Positions 42,281-53,119 of a DNA stretch of 64,000 nucleotides are shown one piece after another; position 1 is the first letter of the stretch; every line of letters starts with the position of its first letter. The translations under genes and the position numbers were made by a program. The notes under the pieces were generated by a model. The model ran no database searches. It was not told where the DNA came from and saw nothing but the letters and a program-made list of their open reading frames with translations. Source of the DNA: Kibdelosporangium aridum (GTDB taxonomy: Bacteria > Actinomycetota > Actinomycetes > Mycobacteriales > Pseudonocardiaceae); the NCBI RefSeq assembly GCF_900176515.1, contig NZ_FWXV01000010.1, positions 1 to 64,000 on the forward strand, given 5' to 3'.

Positions 42281-43458
42281 ACACGCTGCTCCGGGAGCTC
42301 GCGCCACAGGTGCTCGGTGCCTTGGTGCGCAAGTTCGGCGACTTCGACACGTGCGAGGACGCCGTCCAGGAGGCGTTGCTCGCAGCTTCCGTGCAATGGC
42401 CGGAGCAGGGCATGCCGGACAACCCGAAGAGCTGGCTGATCACGGTCGCCTCGCGACGCCGGATCGAGCTGTTGCGCAGCGACACCGCCCGTCAGCGTCG
42501 CGAAGAGACGGTCGCGGCGTTGGTGCCCGCCGATCCGGCGCTGGTGCCGGACGTGGACGACACCCTGACGTTGTTCCTGCTGTGCTGTCATCCGTCGCTG
42601 ACCGAGGCTTCGCAGGTGGCCTTGACGCTGCGCGCGGTCGGCGGGCTGACCACGGCGGAGATCGCGCGGGCGTACCTGGTGCCGGAAGCGACCGTGGCGC
42701 AACGGATCAGCCGGGCCAAGCAGAAGATCAAGTCCGCCGGGTCGTCCTTCCACGTCGCAGGTGACGTCGAGACGGTACTGAAGGTTCTCTACTTGATCTT
42801 CAACGAGGGGTACACGGCCAGTTCGGGCGAGTCGTTGCACCGGGTGGAGCTCAGCAGCGAGGCGATCCGCCTGACCAGGCAGCTGCGGGCCCAGCTGCAC
42901 GACCACGGCGAGGTCACCGGTCTGCTGGCGTTGATGCTGCTCACCGATGCCCGTCGGCCTGCCCGCACCCGGGCGGACGGGGCGCTGGTCCCGCTCGCCG
43001 AGCAGGACCGGGCGTTGTGGAATGCCGAGGCGATCGACGAGGGCGTGTCGTTGATCAGCTCGACCTTGTCCACCGCGGAGCTCGGCCCGTACCAGATCCA
43101 GGCCGCGATCGCCGCGGTGCACGCGGAGGCACGCAAGGTCGAGGACACCGACTGGCCGCAGATCCTGGCCCTCTACGACGTCCTCGACCGGCTCGCGCCC
43201 GGCCCGATGGTCACGCTCAACCGGATCGTCGCCGTCGCCATGGTGCACGGCCCTGCCGTGGCTTTGCAGCAGTTGTCCACCGCCGCACAGGACCCGGCTC
43301 TGGCCGATCACCACCGCGTGCACGCGGTCCGTGCGCATCTGCTTGACCTCGCAGGCGATGCGGACACCGCGCGCACCGAGTACGAGTTGGCCGCGCGCCG
43401 CACCCTGAGCCTGCCCGAGCAGCGTTACCTGCGCTCCCGTGCCGAGGCACTGGCGTAG
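42277..43458 (+). CDS. ECF42-type RNA polymerase sigma factor
   Basis: A 393-residue sigma factor. Region 2 is FGDFDTCEDAVQEALLAASVQWPEQGMPDNPKSWLITVASRR, and region 4 is LRAVGGLTTAEIARAYLVPEATVAQRISRAKQKI. A 220-residue C-terminal extension (DUF6596, TPR-like: LYLIFNEGYTASSGE) is required for activity in ECF42 proteins and replaces an anti-sigma factor. It is coupled to the DGPF gene and probably drives the divergent NTF2-like/VOC pair. Confidence 0.92.
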   Translation: MNTLLRELAPQVLGALVRKFGDFDTCEDAVQEALLAASVQWPEQGMPDNPKSWLITVASRRRIELLRSDTARQRREETVAALVPADPALVPDVDDTLTLFLLCCHPSLTEASQVALTLRAVGGLTTAEIARAYLVPEATVAQRISRAKQKIKSAGSSFHVAGDVETVLKVLYLIFNEGYTASSGESLHRVELSSEAIRLTRQLRAQLHDHGEVTGLLALMLLTDARRPARTRADGALVPLAEQDRALWNAEAIDEGVSLISSTLSTAELGPYQIQAAIAAVHAEARKVEDTDWPQILALYDVLDRLAPGPMVTLNRIVAVAMVHGPAVALQQLSTAAQDPALADHHRVHAVRAHLLDLAGDADTARTEYELAARRTLSLPEQRYLRSRAEALA

Positions 43459-43461
43459 ATT
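43456..43461 (+). promoter_or_regulatory. -10 box of leaderless CoA-binding gene
   Basis: TAGATT lies 7 bases before the ATG at 43469 and overlaps the sigma factor stop codon. There is no ribosome site, so transcription may begin at the start codon. Confidence 0.45.
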
Positions 43462-43468
43462 CTGTTGT

Positions 43469-43881
43469 ATGCAACCGTGGGCGCAGCCGGACGACATCCG
43501 GTGGATCCTGGAGAACTGCCACACCTGGGCGATCGTCGGCCTCGCCGACAACCCCGGCCGTGCCGCGCATGGTGTGGCGCGTTTCCTGCAGCAGAAGGGG
43601 AAACGCATCGTCCCGGTGCACCCGTCGGCGGAAACCGTGTGGGGTGAACAGGGTTACGCGACACTGGCCGACATCCCGTTCGCCGTCGACTGCGTGGACG
43701 TGTTCCGGCGCTCGTCGGAAGCCGGGCAATTCGCCGACCAGGCCGCGGGAATCGGCGCGAAAGCTGTCTGGTTCCAACTGGCGGTGATGGATCACGAAGC
43801 ATTCGGCCGGGCAGGCGATGCCGGGCTGCGCATGGTGATGGATCGCTGCCCGGCCATCGAATGGCCTCGTTACGGCCCTGC

Positions 43882-43885
<4 letters not shown>
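43469..43885 (+). CDS. CoA-binding domain protein (YccU-like)
   Basis: A 138-residue Rossmann-like CoA-binding protein: TWAIVGLADNPGRAAHGVARFLQQKGKRIVPVHPSAETVWGE, DCVDVFRRSSEAGQFADQA and AKAVWFQLAVMDHEAFGRAGDAGLRMVMDRCPAIEWPR. The C-terminal Cys-Pro block is typical of the stand-alone YccU family. The physiological role is unknown. It overlaps the convergent UvrA-like gene by 4 bp. Confidence 0.88.
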
Positions 43886-46143
<2,258 letters not shown>

Positions 46144-46160
46144 ACCGACCCTTCTGATTG

Positions 46161-46199
46161 CTTACGCCGTAAGGAGTCAGGGTAGCAGGAGTTTGTCAA
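46161..46199 (-). promoter_or_regulatory. Promoter with CTTAC-GCC-GTAAG operator for the UvrA-like gene
   Basis: A perfect 13-bp palindrome (46161-46173) of the type used by many TetR regulators overlaps the expected -10 region. TTGACA on the minus strand (46199-46194) is a consensus -35. A repressor here would cover the -10 and start site. No TetR gene is adjacent, so the regulator acts from elsewhere. Confidence 0.7.
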
Positions 46200-46234
46200 G
46201 GCCGGAAAACCCGTGATGACCGCCCCCGGAACAG

Positions 46235-46268
46235 CAAAACGCCCCGCAGGCTGTCCAGCCGCGGGGCG
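46235..46268 (-). terminator. Intrinsic terminator after NlpC/P60 gene
   Basis: CGCCCCGCAGGCT (46240-46252) pairs with AGCCGCGGGGCG (46257-46268), with one bulged base and a 4-nt loop. On the minus strand the stem is followed by TTTTGCTGT. It starts 15 bases after the stop codon of the cell-wall hydrolase gene. Confidence 0.85.
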
Positions 46269-46282
46269 CTTGGTGCCGTGGG

Positions 46283-47311
46283 TCAGCCGATGGGGCGCTT
46301 GGCTGCGAAGAAGTCCTTGCCGCCCTTCTCCATCGGCGCGGAGAGCACCGGGATGCCGTAGTCCGAGGCGTGCACGATCATGCCCCGGCCGATGTACATC
46401 GTCACGTGGTGGATGGTGGCCGCACTGGAGCCGTAGAACAGCAGGTCACCAGGCTGAAGCTCACTCTTGGACACCGGACGGCCGACCTTGTACTGCTCAC
46501 GGCTGGTGCGCGGCAGCTTGTACCCGTGCTGCGCGTAGGCCCACATCATCAGGCCCGAGCAGTCGAAGACCGGCGGCTTGCTGCCGCCGAGCGCGTACCG
46601 GTCGCCGCGGCGGCTCAACGCCGAAGTCACGGCCTTGCCCGCGATGCCGTTGCCGGGGAAGTAAACGCCCTTGTCCAGCTCGCCCTGCAGGGCCGCGCGG
46701 TCGGCTGGGGACAGCTTGTCCAGCGAGGTGGTGATCTCGTTGATCTGCTTGTCCAGGTCGGCCTTCTTGGCCTTGATCTCGTCGGCCAGTTTCGCCGCGG
46801 CGTCACGGGCCTCGGTCGCGGTCTTCTGCGCGTCGGCGGCTTTCTTCTCCGCGTCCGCCGCCGCGGTCACCGCGCCGACGAGTTCCCTCAGTGCCGTGTT
46901 GTTGTCCGTGGCCAGCACGTTCAACGCCGACGAACGGGCCAGGAAGTCCTTGGCCGACGTGCCGGTCAGCAGGGCTGACAGCTTGTCGAACCGGGCGCCG
47001 CGGAACGAGGCCTGCGACAGCGCGTCGACCTGGCCGCGGAACGCGTCCTCTTTGACCTTCGCCTCGGCCTTCGTCTTGTTCGCCGCTTCGATGTCCTGGC
47101 CGGCCTTGGTGATCTCGGCCTGGCGTGCGTCGCGGTCCTCGACAGCCTTGAGGTAGTCCTCGTTGGCCTCCTTGGCCTGCGTGTTCAGCTCGCGGTACCG
47201 CTGCAGGGTCGGGGACTCCTGCTGTGCGTACGCCGGTACAGGCAGGACCGCGCCGACAAGTGTGATCACGGCGGAGGCCACCAGCGCCCCGCGCTTGAGT
47301 CTTCTCGACAC
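46283..47311 (-). CDS. Secreted NlpC/P60 peptidoglycan endopeptidase (RipA-like)
   Basis: A 342-residue secreted enzyme: a signal peptide ending VPAYA, a long coiled coil (about 35-215, heptad-rich with AKEANEDYLKAVEDRDARQAEI and EIKAKKADLDKQI), then the NlpC/P60 domain. The catalytic Cys is in FDCSGLMMWAY, with His in IHHVTMYIG and VHASDYG. It cleaves D-Glu-mesoDAP bonds in stem peptides for cell separation or growth. The coiled coil probably blocks or positions the active site, as in RipA. GTG start with an AGAAGGAG ribosome site. Confidence 0.92.
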   Translation of the reverse strand: MSRRLKRGALVASAVITLVGAVLPVPAYAQQESPTLQRYRELNTQAKEANEDYLKAVEDRDARQAEITKAGQDIEAANKTKAEAKVKEDAFRGQVDALSQASFRGARFDKLSALLTGTSAKDFLARSSALNVLATDNNTALRELVGAVTAAADAEKKAADAQKTATEARDAAAKLADEIKAKKADLDKQINEITTSLDKLSPADRAALQGELDKGVYFPGNGIAGKAVTSALSRRGDRYALGGSKPPVFDCSGLMMWAYAQHGYKLPRTSREQYKVGRPVSKSELQPGDLLFYGSSAATIHHVTMYIGRGMIVHASDYGIPVLSAPMEKGGKDFFAAKRPIG

Positions 47312-47502
47312 GCGCGCGTGTCTCCTTCTGAAGTCGATCGAGCACCTGTTGGCCGTGACACGTCGGCCAAAGATCTCGGCAAGATTACGAAATCACTCAG
47401 CGTGAGTCCACAGTGGGTGCACGCGGTGCATTCCGTTGTTCGGTGACCACCATCAAAGGCCTGGTCACGCCCCGTTCCGCAAAAGGTGGTGACCGTTGCC
47501 GG

Positions 47503-48405
47503 CTACCGCAAAGCGCCCGCTGCCGCCGACAGCTCGGTCATCTTCTCCGGCGTCAGCTCGACGTGGAACACCGTCGCGATCACCTGCGCCCACCCGTGGA
47601 TGAAGTACCGCCAGCCGTCGACGATCGTCAGGTTGTCGGCGGCTTGCCGGTCGCGGGCGATGTCCAGGAACTCCAGGGTTCCGCGGTAGTTGATCTCCCA
47701 GACCAGCGAGCCGGACGGGAAGCAGCAGTGCTCGGAGATGGGCGCTCCCGGGGTGTCCTTGCCCATGCCGGTCGCGTTCACGACCAGGCTGCCCGGCGGC
47801 ATCAGCTCGATCAGCCCGTCCGCGGGACCGGTGACCTCCAGAGTGTCCAGATGGGACGTGGAGATCCCGGCGCGCCGGAGCATCGCGCGCAATGCCGCGA
47901 GTTTCCGCCTTGAGGTGTCGGTGCAGAAGATCCGCTCGGGCCGGTCCGGCCGGTGCATCAGGTACCACACGATCGCGGTGCCGGCGCCGCCCGTGCCGAG
48001 GCACAGCAGCTCGCCGCCGGTGCGGTGGAAGTGGCCAGCCGGGAGGAACTCCTCCATCGCAAGGCCCGCGGTGACCGCGTCGAGCGCGTGCCCGACCAAC
48101 CGTCCGTCCTTTTTGGACACCGATGAGATCTCACGGAACCGTTGCGCGTCCGCGTCAACCTCGTCGAAGAGGTCCGCCGCCGCGTTGTAGACCGCGATCT
48201 TGTGCGTGGTGATCAGCGCGCCCGGCATCGACGCGTCGTCGGCGATCCGCTTGATGACGTCCCGGTACTGCTCACGGCCTGCGTCGAGCGGTAAGTCGAA
48301 CCCGGTCAGCTTGCGGGTCGGCAAGCCGAGAATCTCCGCCCACTGCGGGAAGACCCGCCGGATCGACGACTCGCCGGTGCTGACGCCGACGAACCCCATG
48401 CTCAC
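47503..48405 (-). CDS. Shikimate dehydrogenase-like protein
   Basis: A 300-residue AroE-fold protein. The substrate domain has GALITTHKIAVYNAAADLFDEVD, in which the Lys and Asp positions match the AroE pair, though the usual NVTxPxK motif is altered to ITTHK. The nucleotide domain has LGTGGAGTAIVWYL and NATGMGKD. It is probably not the housekeeping AroE but a member used in secondary or quinate-like metabolism. Start at GTG 48405 after GAGGAGG; ATG 48399 is two codons later. Confidence 0.8.
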   Translation of the reverse strand: MSMGFVGVSTGESSIRRVFPQWAEILGLPTRKLTGFDLPLDAGREQYRDVIKRIADDASMPGALITTHKIAVYNAAADLFDEVDADAQRFREISSVSKKDGRLVGHALDAVTAGLAMEEFLPAGHFHRTGGELLCLGTGGAGTAIVWYLMHRPDRPERIFCTDTSRRKLAALRAMLRRAGISTSHLDTLEVTGPADGLIELMPPGSLVVNATGMGKDTPGAPISEHCCFPSGSLVWEINYRGTLEFLDIARDRQAADNLTIVDGWRYFIHGWAQVIATVFHVELTPEKMTELSAAAGALR

Positions 48406-48519
48406 CGCTCGACCTCCTCGAACCACGGCTCCAGGCGCCGGTGGGCGTCCGGGAACTCCGTGTGCCGCCTGCGAAGCCCGAAGTCGGCTGTGCACGCGTC
48501 AGTCACACAAGGAAGATAG

Positions 48520-49029
48520 TCAACCGCCCAGGAATTCGTCGATCAACGCATTCACCTCATCAGGGTTCTCCAGCCCCGCCAGGTGTGCGGTCTCAGCCAG
48601 GACACCGAATCGCGCACCGGGGATCGCGTCGGCCATCGCCTTGGTCTCCGCGACAGGCCGCGGCGCCGGCGATCCGGTGCAGTTCATCAGCACCGCGCTG
48701 ATCACGCGGGAGGGGTAGTGCGCGGCGAGCGTCCCGCCGATCATGCCGCCCCACGAATTGCCGACGAAGTGTGCGCGTTCCGCCCCGATTCCGTCGAGGA
48801 TCTGGGTTACGCAGTGCGCGCACTCGTCGAAAGTGAACAGGTCGGTCAGTGGCTCACTGCGGCCGTGCCCGGGCGGGTCGACCAACACCACTTGGTACCT
48901 GTCGGCGAAGTGCGCCTGCTGCGCCGACCACATCGAGCCGTCCATCAACAGGCTCGGCCAGAACACGATCGGAGTACCCGATCCGCTCGCCTGGACGTGT
49001 AACCGGCCCAGGTCGGTGGTGATGTGCAC
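48520..49029 (-). pseudogene. Alpha/beta hydrolase with internal deletion
   Basis: The 169-residue frame contains a normal hydrolase start (DPPGHGRSEPL, nucleophile elbow GNSWGG with Ser92) and a normal end (IPGARFGVLAETAHLAGLENPDEVNALIDEFL with His149). They are joined directly after RPVAETKAM. A full-length family member has about 90-100 residues there: the lid and the strand with the catalytic Asp. The junction is in frame. The protein probably cannot be an active hydrolase. It may still be expressed. Confidence 0.75.
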
Positions 49030-49163
49030 AGCTCAAGGGTGCGCCGTCGGCCAGGCGGTGACAGCCAAGATGTTCTGCCCGCAATTTTCCTTTGTGAGCT
49101 GCGTCATGGAGTGCAAATTGCAGCGTCTCCCCTGCACAAACGCCGCAACACCTGGAGCGCATC

Positions 49164-49532
49164 GTGACCATCCGTGACCGTGTCGTCCCTGTCGGGCAAA
49201 CTTTGCGGGTTCACGTCCTTTCAGGTGCTGTCAAGAACGTCGGCAAACCGCGGGTCTACGGCTACGTGTGGGGTCCGACGGACAGCACTGTCCACTCCGA
49301 GAACCAGGATCTGCTCACCGCGTGGACCTTCGAGCAGGGCTGGCTGCTGAGCAAGGTGTTCCACGACGACCATCCCGGGTTCGGCCCGGGCATGACCCAA
49401 CTGCTGGAAGCACTGCGGACCACCGACGTGCACGCCGTCGTCGTCCCGATCAGAGACAGGTACGCCAGGGCCATCGCCCGCCGGATCGAGCGTTCCGGGA
49501 CGTCGTGCCTCGTCGTTCCGCAGAACCGCTAG
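49164..49532 (+). CDS. Resolvase-fold protein lacking the catalytic serine
   Basis: A 122-residue protein that resembles the N-terminal domain of serine recombinases: PRVYGYVWGPTDSTVHSENQDLLTAWTFEQGWLLSKVFHDD, then GMTQLLEALRTTDVHAVVVPIRDRYAR. In true enzymes the first strand ends YxRVS with the nucleophile; here it reads YVWGP. The later Arg-rich motif is partly kept. No DNA-binding domain follows. It may be a regulatory or structural derivative. A GGAG ribosome site precedes the GTG. It overlaps the thioesterase gene by 4 bp, convergent. Confidence 0.6.
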   Translation: MTIRDRVVPVGQTLRVHVLSGAVKNVGKPRVYGYVWGPTDSTVHSENQDLLTAWTFEQGWLLSKVFHDDHPGFGPGMTQLLEALRTTDVHAVVVPIRDRYARAIARRIERSGTSCLVVPQNR

Positions 49533-50332
49533 CTCCTCGGCACGCGGACAGCAGCGAACTGGTTGGCCTGAGCGACAACACGTCCGCTGCTGTCCCACGC
49601 GAACGCGGCCTCGTCCATCCGGTTGTTGGTCACGTCGTTGGCGTGCATACGGATCCGGACAGGTCCAGGGGCGGGCAACCGCCTGATGTACGCCGACATC
49701 TGCAAAGTCGGCGCCCACCCGGGCGCACCGAGTTCGAACGACACCGGCGGAACCGGATCCAGCGCCACGAGCAGGCTCAACGGATCCCAGTCCGACCCGT
49801 CGGCCAGCCGTTGCCACGTGCAGATCGAGCCCTGTTTGGCCGGCTCGCCCATGGCCCAGCCGAGTGCCGCCGGGTCGATGCGGGCTTCCACCACGTCGAG
49901 GATCGGGACTTCGAACGTGCCACCGGGCGGCTTGCCGGAGAACCGGAAACTGTCTTGCTCAGCGAGCATCTCCGGCGGCTCGACCCGGGTCCACCACGGG
50001 TCGTCCTCGGTCAGCGTGCCCTGGGTGACCAACGCTTCCACGCACGGCTTGCCGTTCTGCGTCAGCCTGGCCCGCAGCTGCGTCATCGTCCGGCTGGCCT
50101 GCAGGAACTCGACGTGGATGGTGGCCGGGCCGGGGTCCGGTGCCATCGGGAACGAACCGCTGATCGCCGTCAGGTGCGGGTGCTCAGCGAGTTCAGCCGC
50201 CGCACGGGCGACCACGGCGAGCAGGTAGCCGCCGTGCAGCTTCGTGCCGACGCTCCACTGTGCGTCCAGGTCGGCCGTGAACACGCCGTCACCGGCCGCC
50301 TCGATCGCCGTGGCCTCTTTGAATGACCCCAT
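49529..50332 (-). CDS. Thioesterase family protein (double hotdog, TesB-like)
   Basis: A 267-residue acyl-CoA thioesterase-like protein with two hotdog halves: WSVGTKLHGGYLLAVVARAAAEL with VEFLQASRTMTQLRARLTQNGKPCVEALVTQG, and a C-terminal MSAYIRRLPAPGPVRIRMHANDVTNNRMDEAAFAWDSSGRVVAQANQFAAVR. HGGYL and the terminal VAQANQ strand are family signatures. It would hydrolyse an acyl-CoA; the substrate is unknown. It stands alone between convergent and tandem neighbours. Confidence 0.85.
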   Translation of the reverse strand: MGSFKEATAIEAAGDGVFTADLDAQWSVGTKLHGGYLLAVVARAAAELAEHPHLTAISGSFPMAPDPGPATIHVEFLQASRTMTQLRARLTQNGKPCVEALVTQGTLTEDDPWWTRVEPPEMLAEQDSFRFSGKPPGGTFEVPILDVVEARIDPAALGWAMGEPAKQGSICTWQRLADGSDWDPLSLLVALDPVPPVSFELGAPGWAPTLQMSAYIRRLPAPGPVRIRMHANDVTNNRMDEAAFAWDSSGRVVAQANQFAAVRVPRS

Positions 50333-50472
50333 GCCTCACCCTGACAGCCGCAACTAGGCAGTGTCAAGATTCGGCGCGGTTCTGCACTGGCTGGGCCGGC
50401 CGCCGAGGACGACCAGAACGCTCTTGCCCGCCCCTGTTCGACGAACTGCTGAAGCCCTTTGAGAAACACGAC

Positions 50473-51702
50473 TTACACGGGGCTGTCCGGGAGTGAAAGG
50501 GTCACCAACGCTCCGCCGTCCTCGGCGTTGGCGAACGTCAACGTGCCGTCGAGGACCTTCACCTGGGCGACAGCGATCGTCAGGCCCAAGCCGTGGCCGC
50601 TGCCGCGATCGCTGCTGCCGGTGCGGAACCGGCTCGGGCCGTCCCGCAGCAACTCCTCCGAAAACCCTGGGCCGTGGTCACGGACCTGCACCGACAAACC
50701 GTCCACCGTCACCTCGATCGGTGGCTCGCCGTGCTTCGAAGCATTCACCAGGAGGTTCACCAACACGCGTTCCAACCGGCGAGGATCCGTCCGGACCGGA
50801 CGCTCGTCAACCACGGAGACAACAGCCTCCGGCGCCACGCCCGCGACCCTGCGACGGACGAACGAGCCCAAAGCCAACTCGGACAACTCGGCCCGTTCAG
50901 TCGCCGTGTCCAGCCGGGCGACCTCCAAGATGTCCTCGACCAGCACCCGCAACACCCGCACCCGGTCCCGGACCAGCTCAGCAGGCCGGGAAGCAGGCAA
51001 CAACTCCGCTGCCGTAACCAAACCAGTCACCGGTGTACGCAACTCGTGCGCGATGTCCGCGGTCACTCGTTGCTCAGCGACAAGGCGTTCCTGCAAAGCA
51101 TCGGCCATCCCGTCGATGGCCTGTGCCAACTCCGCCGCCTCGTCCCGAGGCCGGTCCCGGATCACGTCACGGACCCGGGCAGTCATGTCCCCGTCAGCCA
51201 CCCGACGCGCAGCACCCGCGGCAAGGCGCAAACGCCGGGACAACCGCGAAACGAGCAGCACACCAAGCACGGAACTCAAGACGACAACAGCAACGGACCC
51301 GATCAACAAGACCTGGTCCAGACGGCTCAACGCCTCATCCCGATCGGAATACGGGCTCTGCAGCGACAAGACCTTCCCGTCCGTCTCCGCGGCCGCCCAG
51401 ATCCACGAACCCTCAGGTGTCCGTTGCAAATACGTCGCCCGGTGCCCGCCCCGGACCGCGGCGAGCAGTTCCGGCGGAAGGTTCGGTGAGTCCATCTCGC
51501 TACCGAGCGCCGCCTGCCCGGACAAGGCATACTCGCGCACCACCAACTGGATCCGTTGGTCCTGCAGCTGGCGCGCATCGGTCAGCTGGGTCTGCGCGAA
51601 CTCTGTCCGCACGAGCAGGCTCAGCGCCGTCGCCACCAAGGCGCTGACCACGGCGATCGCCGCGCTCAGCCGCCAGCGCATCGAGGTGGGCACCAGCTTC
51701 AT
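50473..51702 (-). CDS. Sensor histidine kinase (CseC-like)
   Basis: A 409-residue two-TM kinase: TM1 about 12-32, an extracytoplasmic domain about 33-128, TM2 about 130-152, HAMP, His in DIAHELRTPVTG, N box NLLVNASKHGE, and G boxes DHGPGF and GHGLGL. The ATG overlaps the response regulator stop (ATGA). With the upstream lipoprotein gene the layout matches the Streptomyces cseA-cseB-cseC set, which senses cell-envelope stress. The partner sigma factor gene sigE is not present here. Confidence 0.88.
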   Translation of the reverse strand: MKLVPTSMRWRLSAAIAVVSALVATALSLLVRTEFAQTQLTDARQLQDQRIQLVVREYALSGQAALGSEMDSPNLPPELLAAVRGGHRATYLQRTPEGSWIWAAAETDGKVLSLQSPYSDRDEALSRLDQVLLIGSVAVVVLSSVLGVLLVSRLSRRLRLAAGAARRVADGDMTARVRDVIRDRPRDEAAELAQAIDGMADALQERLVAEQRVTADIAHELRTPVTGLVTAAELLPASRPAELVRDRVRVLRVLVEDILEVARLDTATERAELSELALGSFVRRRVAGVAPEAVVSVVDERPVRTDPRRLERVLVNLLVNASKHGEPPIEVTVDGLSVQVRDHGPGFSEELLRDGPSRFRTGSSDRGSGHGLGLTIAVAQVKVLDGTLTFANAEDGGALVTLSLPDSPV

Positions 51703-52379
51703 GAGCCGGTCTTCAGCTTGTACCCGAAGCCCCGCACCGTCTCGATCCGGTCCTGGCCCACCTTCGCGCGCAGCCGCTGCACGTGGACGTCGACCACGCG
51801 TGAGTCGCCGCCCCACTGGTAGTCCCAGACTTGCTCCAGCAGGATGTCACGGGTCAGCACGCTGCCCGGTGAGTCCACAAAGCACAGCAGCAGCCGCAGT
51901 TCCGTCGGCGTCAGCTCGACGGGCTGGCCGCCCACCCGCACCTCAAGGCCGTTGCGGTGCACCTCGAGATCACCGAACCGCAGCGGCTGCTCCCCGTTCA
52001 CGGCTTCCGCGCGGCTCATCCGGCGGACCACCGCCCGGATCCGCGCGACCAGCACCGTGCTGTCGAAGGGCTTGGTCACGTAGTCGTCTGCGCCCGCTTC
52101 CAGGCCGAGCACCACGTCGATCGGGTCCGCCCTGGCCGACATCATGATCACCGGGGTCGGGCTTTCCTCCCTGATCTGCCTGCACAGGCTGACCCCGTTC
52201 ATCCCGGGCAGCATCAGGTCCAGCAGCGCCACGTCCGGTGCCAGCGACCGGAACTTCTCCAGTCCGGTGATCCCGTCTTCGGCCACCGTCACGGTGAAGC
52301 CGTCGCGCTCCAGCGACAGCTGGGTCGCTTCCCTGATCACCGGGTCGTCTTCGACCAGCAGGATGTGGGTCTGGTTCAT
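51699..52379 (-). CDS. OmpR-family response regulator (CseB-like)
   Basis: A 226-residue regulator: receiver domain with acidic pair VEDD near residue 10, phosphoacceptor Asp in LLDLMLPGMNG, Lys in VTKPFDS, then a winged helix ending VHVQRLRAKVGQDRIETVRGFGYKL. It sits between the lipoprotein gene and the kinase gene, sharing one base with the first (TGATG) and four with the second. Direct repeats upstream of the lipoprotein gene may be its target. Confidence 0.92.
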   Translation of the reverse strand: MNQTHILLVEDDPVIREATQLSLERDGFTVTVAEDGITGLEKFRSLAPDVALLDLMLPGMNGVSLCRQIREESPTPVIMMSARADPIDVVLGLEAGADDYVTKPFDSTVLVARIRAVVRRMSRAEAVNGEQPLRFGDLEVHRNGLEVRVGGQPVELTPTELRLLLCFVDSPGSVLTRDILLEQVWDYQWGGDSRVVDVHVQRLRAKVGQDRIETVRGFGYKLKTGS

Positions 52380-52945
52380 CACTTGATTCGCTCGAACATC
52401 GTGCCAGTCCATTGGTAGAGCTTGGTGATCCGCTGTGACGGACAGCATGAGGGGTCGTTCGACCGGTACTCCCAGTTGGTCACCTGCACCACACCGTCGT
52501 CCTGGTCGAGGATGATGCCCGGTTCTTCAAGCGCGAGCAGGTCGACCGGCGGGTTGGCCACCACGTTGTACACGTAGTTGGCGAGCGTGCCGGTGAAACG
52601 CGTGGAGTCGAGCGCCTTGCCCAACGCGGGCGGGGCATCACAATACGTGACCGTCACGAGCAACTCGGCCACGCCATCGCCGGTCAGGTCGACGTAGCGG
52701 GAGTCCACCGGGAAGCGGCCGGTCTGCGGGCACGGCGCCAGCTGGCTCTTGATCTTGTCGTTGACCTTGGGGTCCGTCCGCAGCAGCGCGACCGGGTCGA
52801 ACGACGGCGTCACGCCACTCGGCTGTGGCGGTGTCGACGGCGGCGGCTTGACCTGGCTGGCGACGCCTTCCACGCGTACCCCGCCCGCGGTGGCGCAGCC
52901 GGTCAGCAGCGCGAGACAGCACAGCCCCAGTGCCAGTCGCCGCAT
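52379..52945 (-). CDS. Lipoprotein of the Cse-like operon (CseA-like)
   Basis: A 188-residue lipoprotein with lipobox LLTGC (Cys17). A Pro-rich linker (VKPPPSTPPQPSG) is followed by a globular part (GRFPVDSRYVDLTGDGVAELLVTVTYC, PGIILDQDDGVVQVTNWEYRS, SQRITKLYQWTGTMFERIK). In Streptomyces, CseA is a lipoprotein that dampens signalling by the CseBC system. The place in the operon supports the same role, although similarity is mainly in layout. The ATG at 52945 has the AAGGAGG ribosome site. Confidence 0.75.
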   Translation of the reverse strand: MRRLALGLCCLALLTGCATAGGVRVEGVASQVKPPPSTPPQPSGVTPSFDPVALLRTDPKVNDKIKSQLAPCPQTGRFPVDSRYVDLTGDGVAELLVTVTYCDAPPALGKALDSTRFTGTLANYVYNVVANPPVDLLALEEPGIILDQDDGVVQVTNWEYRSNDPSCCPSQRITKLYQWTGTMFERIK

Positions 52946-52997
52946 TCGGCCCTCCTTCGTCACTCCATTCTGCCGAGGCCCGCTAGACCGGCCACCC

Positions 52998-53046
52998 GGC
53001 TGTTACAAGGCCGCCGAGATTCTGCGGGCGGGCTGTTACACGACCG
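52998..53046. promoter_or_regulatory. Direct repeats GGCTGTTACA between divergent envelope genes
   Basis: GGCTGTTACA occurs at 52998-53007 and 53031-53040, each followed by a CCGCCG-like tail. The spacing of 33 bp is about three helical turns. The repeats lie between the lipoprotein/two-component operon and the deacetylase-LCP operon. OmpR-type regulators bind direct repeats, so they may be sites of the CseB-like protein. This is inferred. Confidence 0.45.
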
Positions 53047-53119
53047 CCGGACTACCGCCGAAAAGCGTCCCTAACTTCGAAGGAGATCACGTTGTGTCAA
53101 CGTCGGGGAGTCAGGGGCC

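Noticed and set aside
49164..49532. Active site-specific recombinase or mobile element
   Set aside because: The catalytic serine motif and DNA-binding domain are missing, and no inverted repeats or transposase remnants flank the gene.
50350..50496. Plus-strand frame ending PLFDELLKPFEKHDLHGAVRE
   Set aside because: The end looks protein-like, but the upstream part does not, there is no start or ribosome site, and it runs into the kinase gene. At most a decayed fragment.
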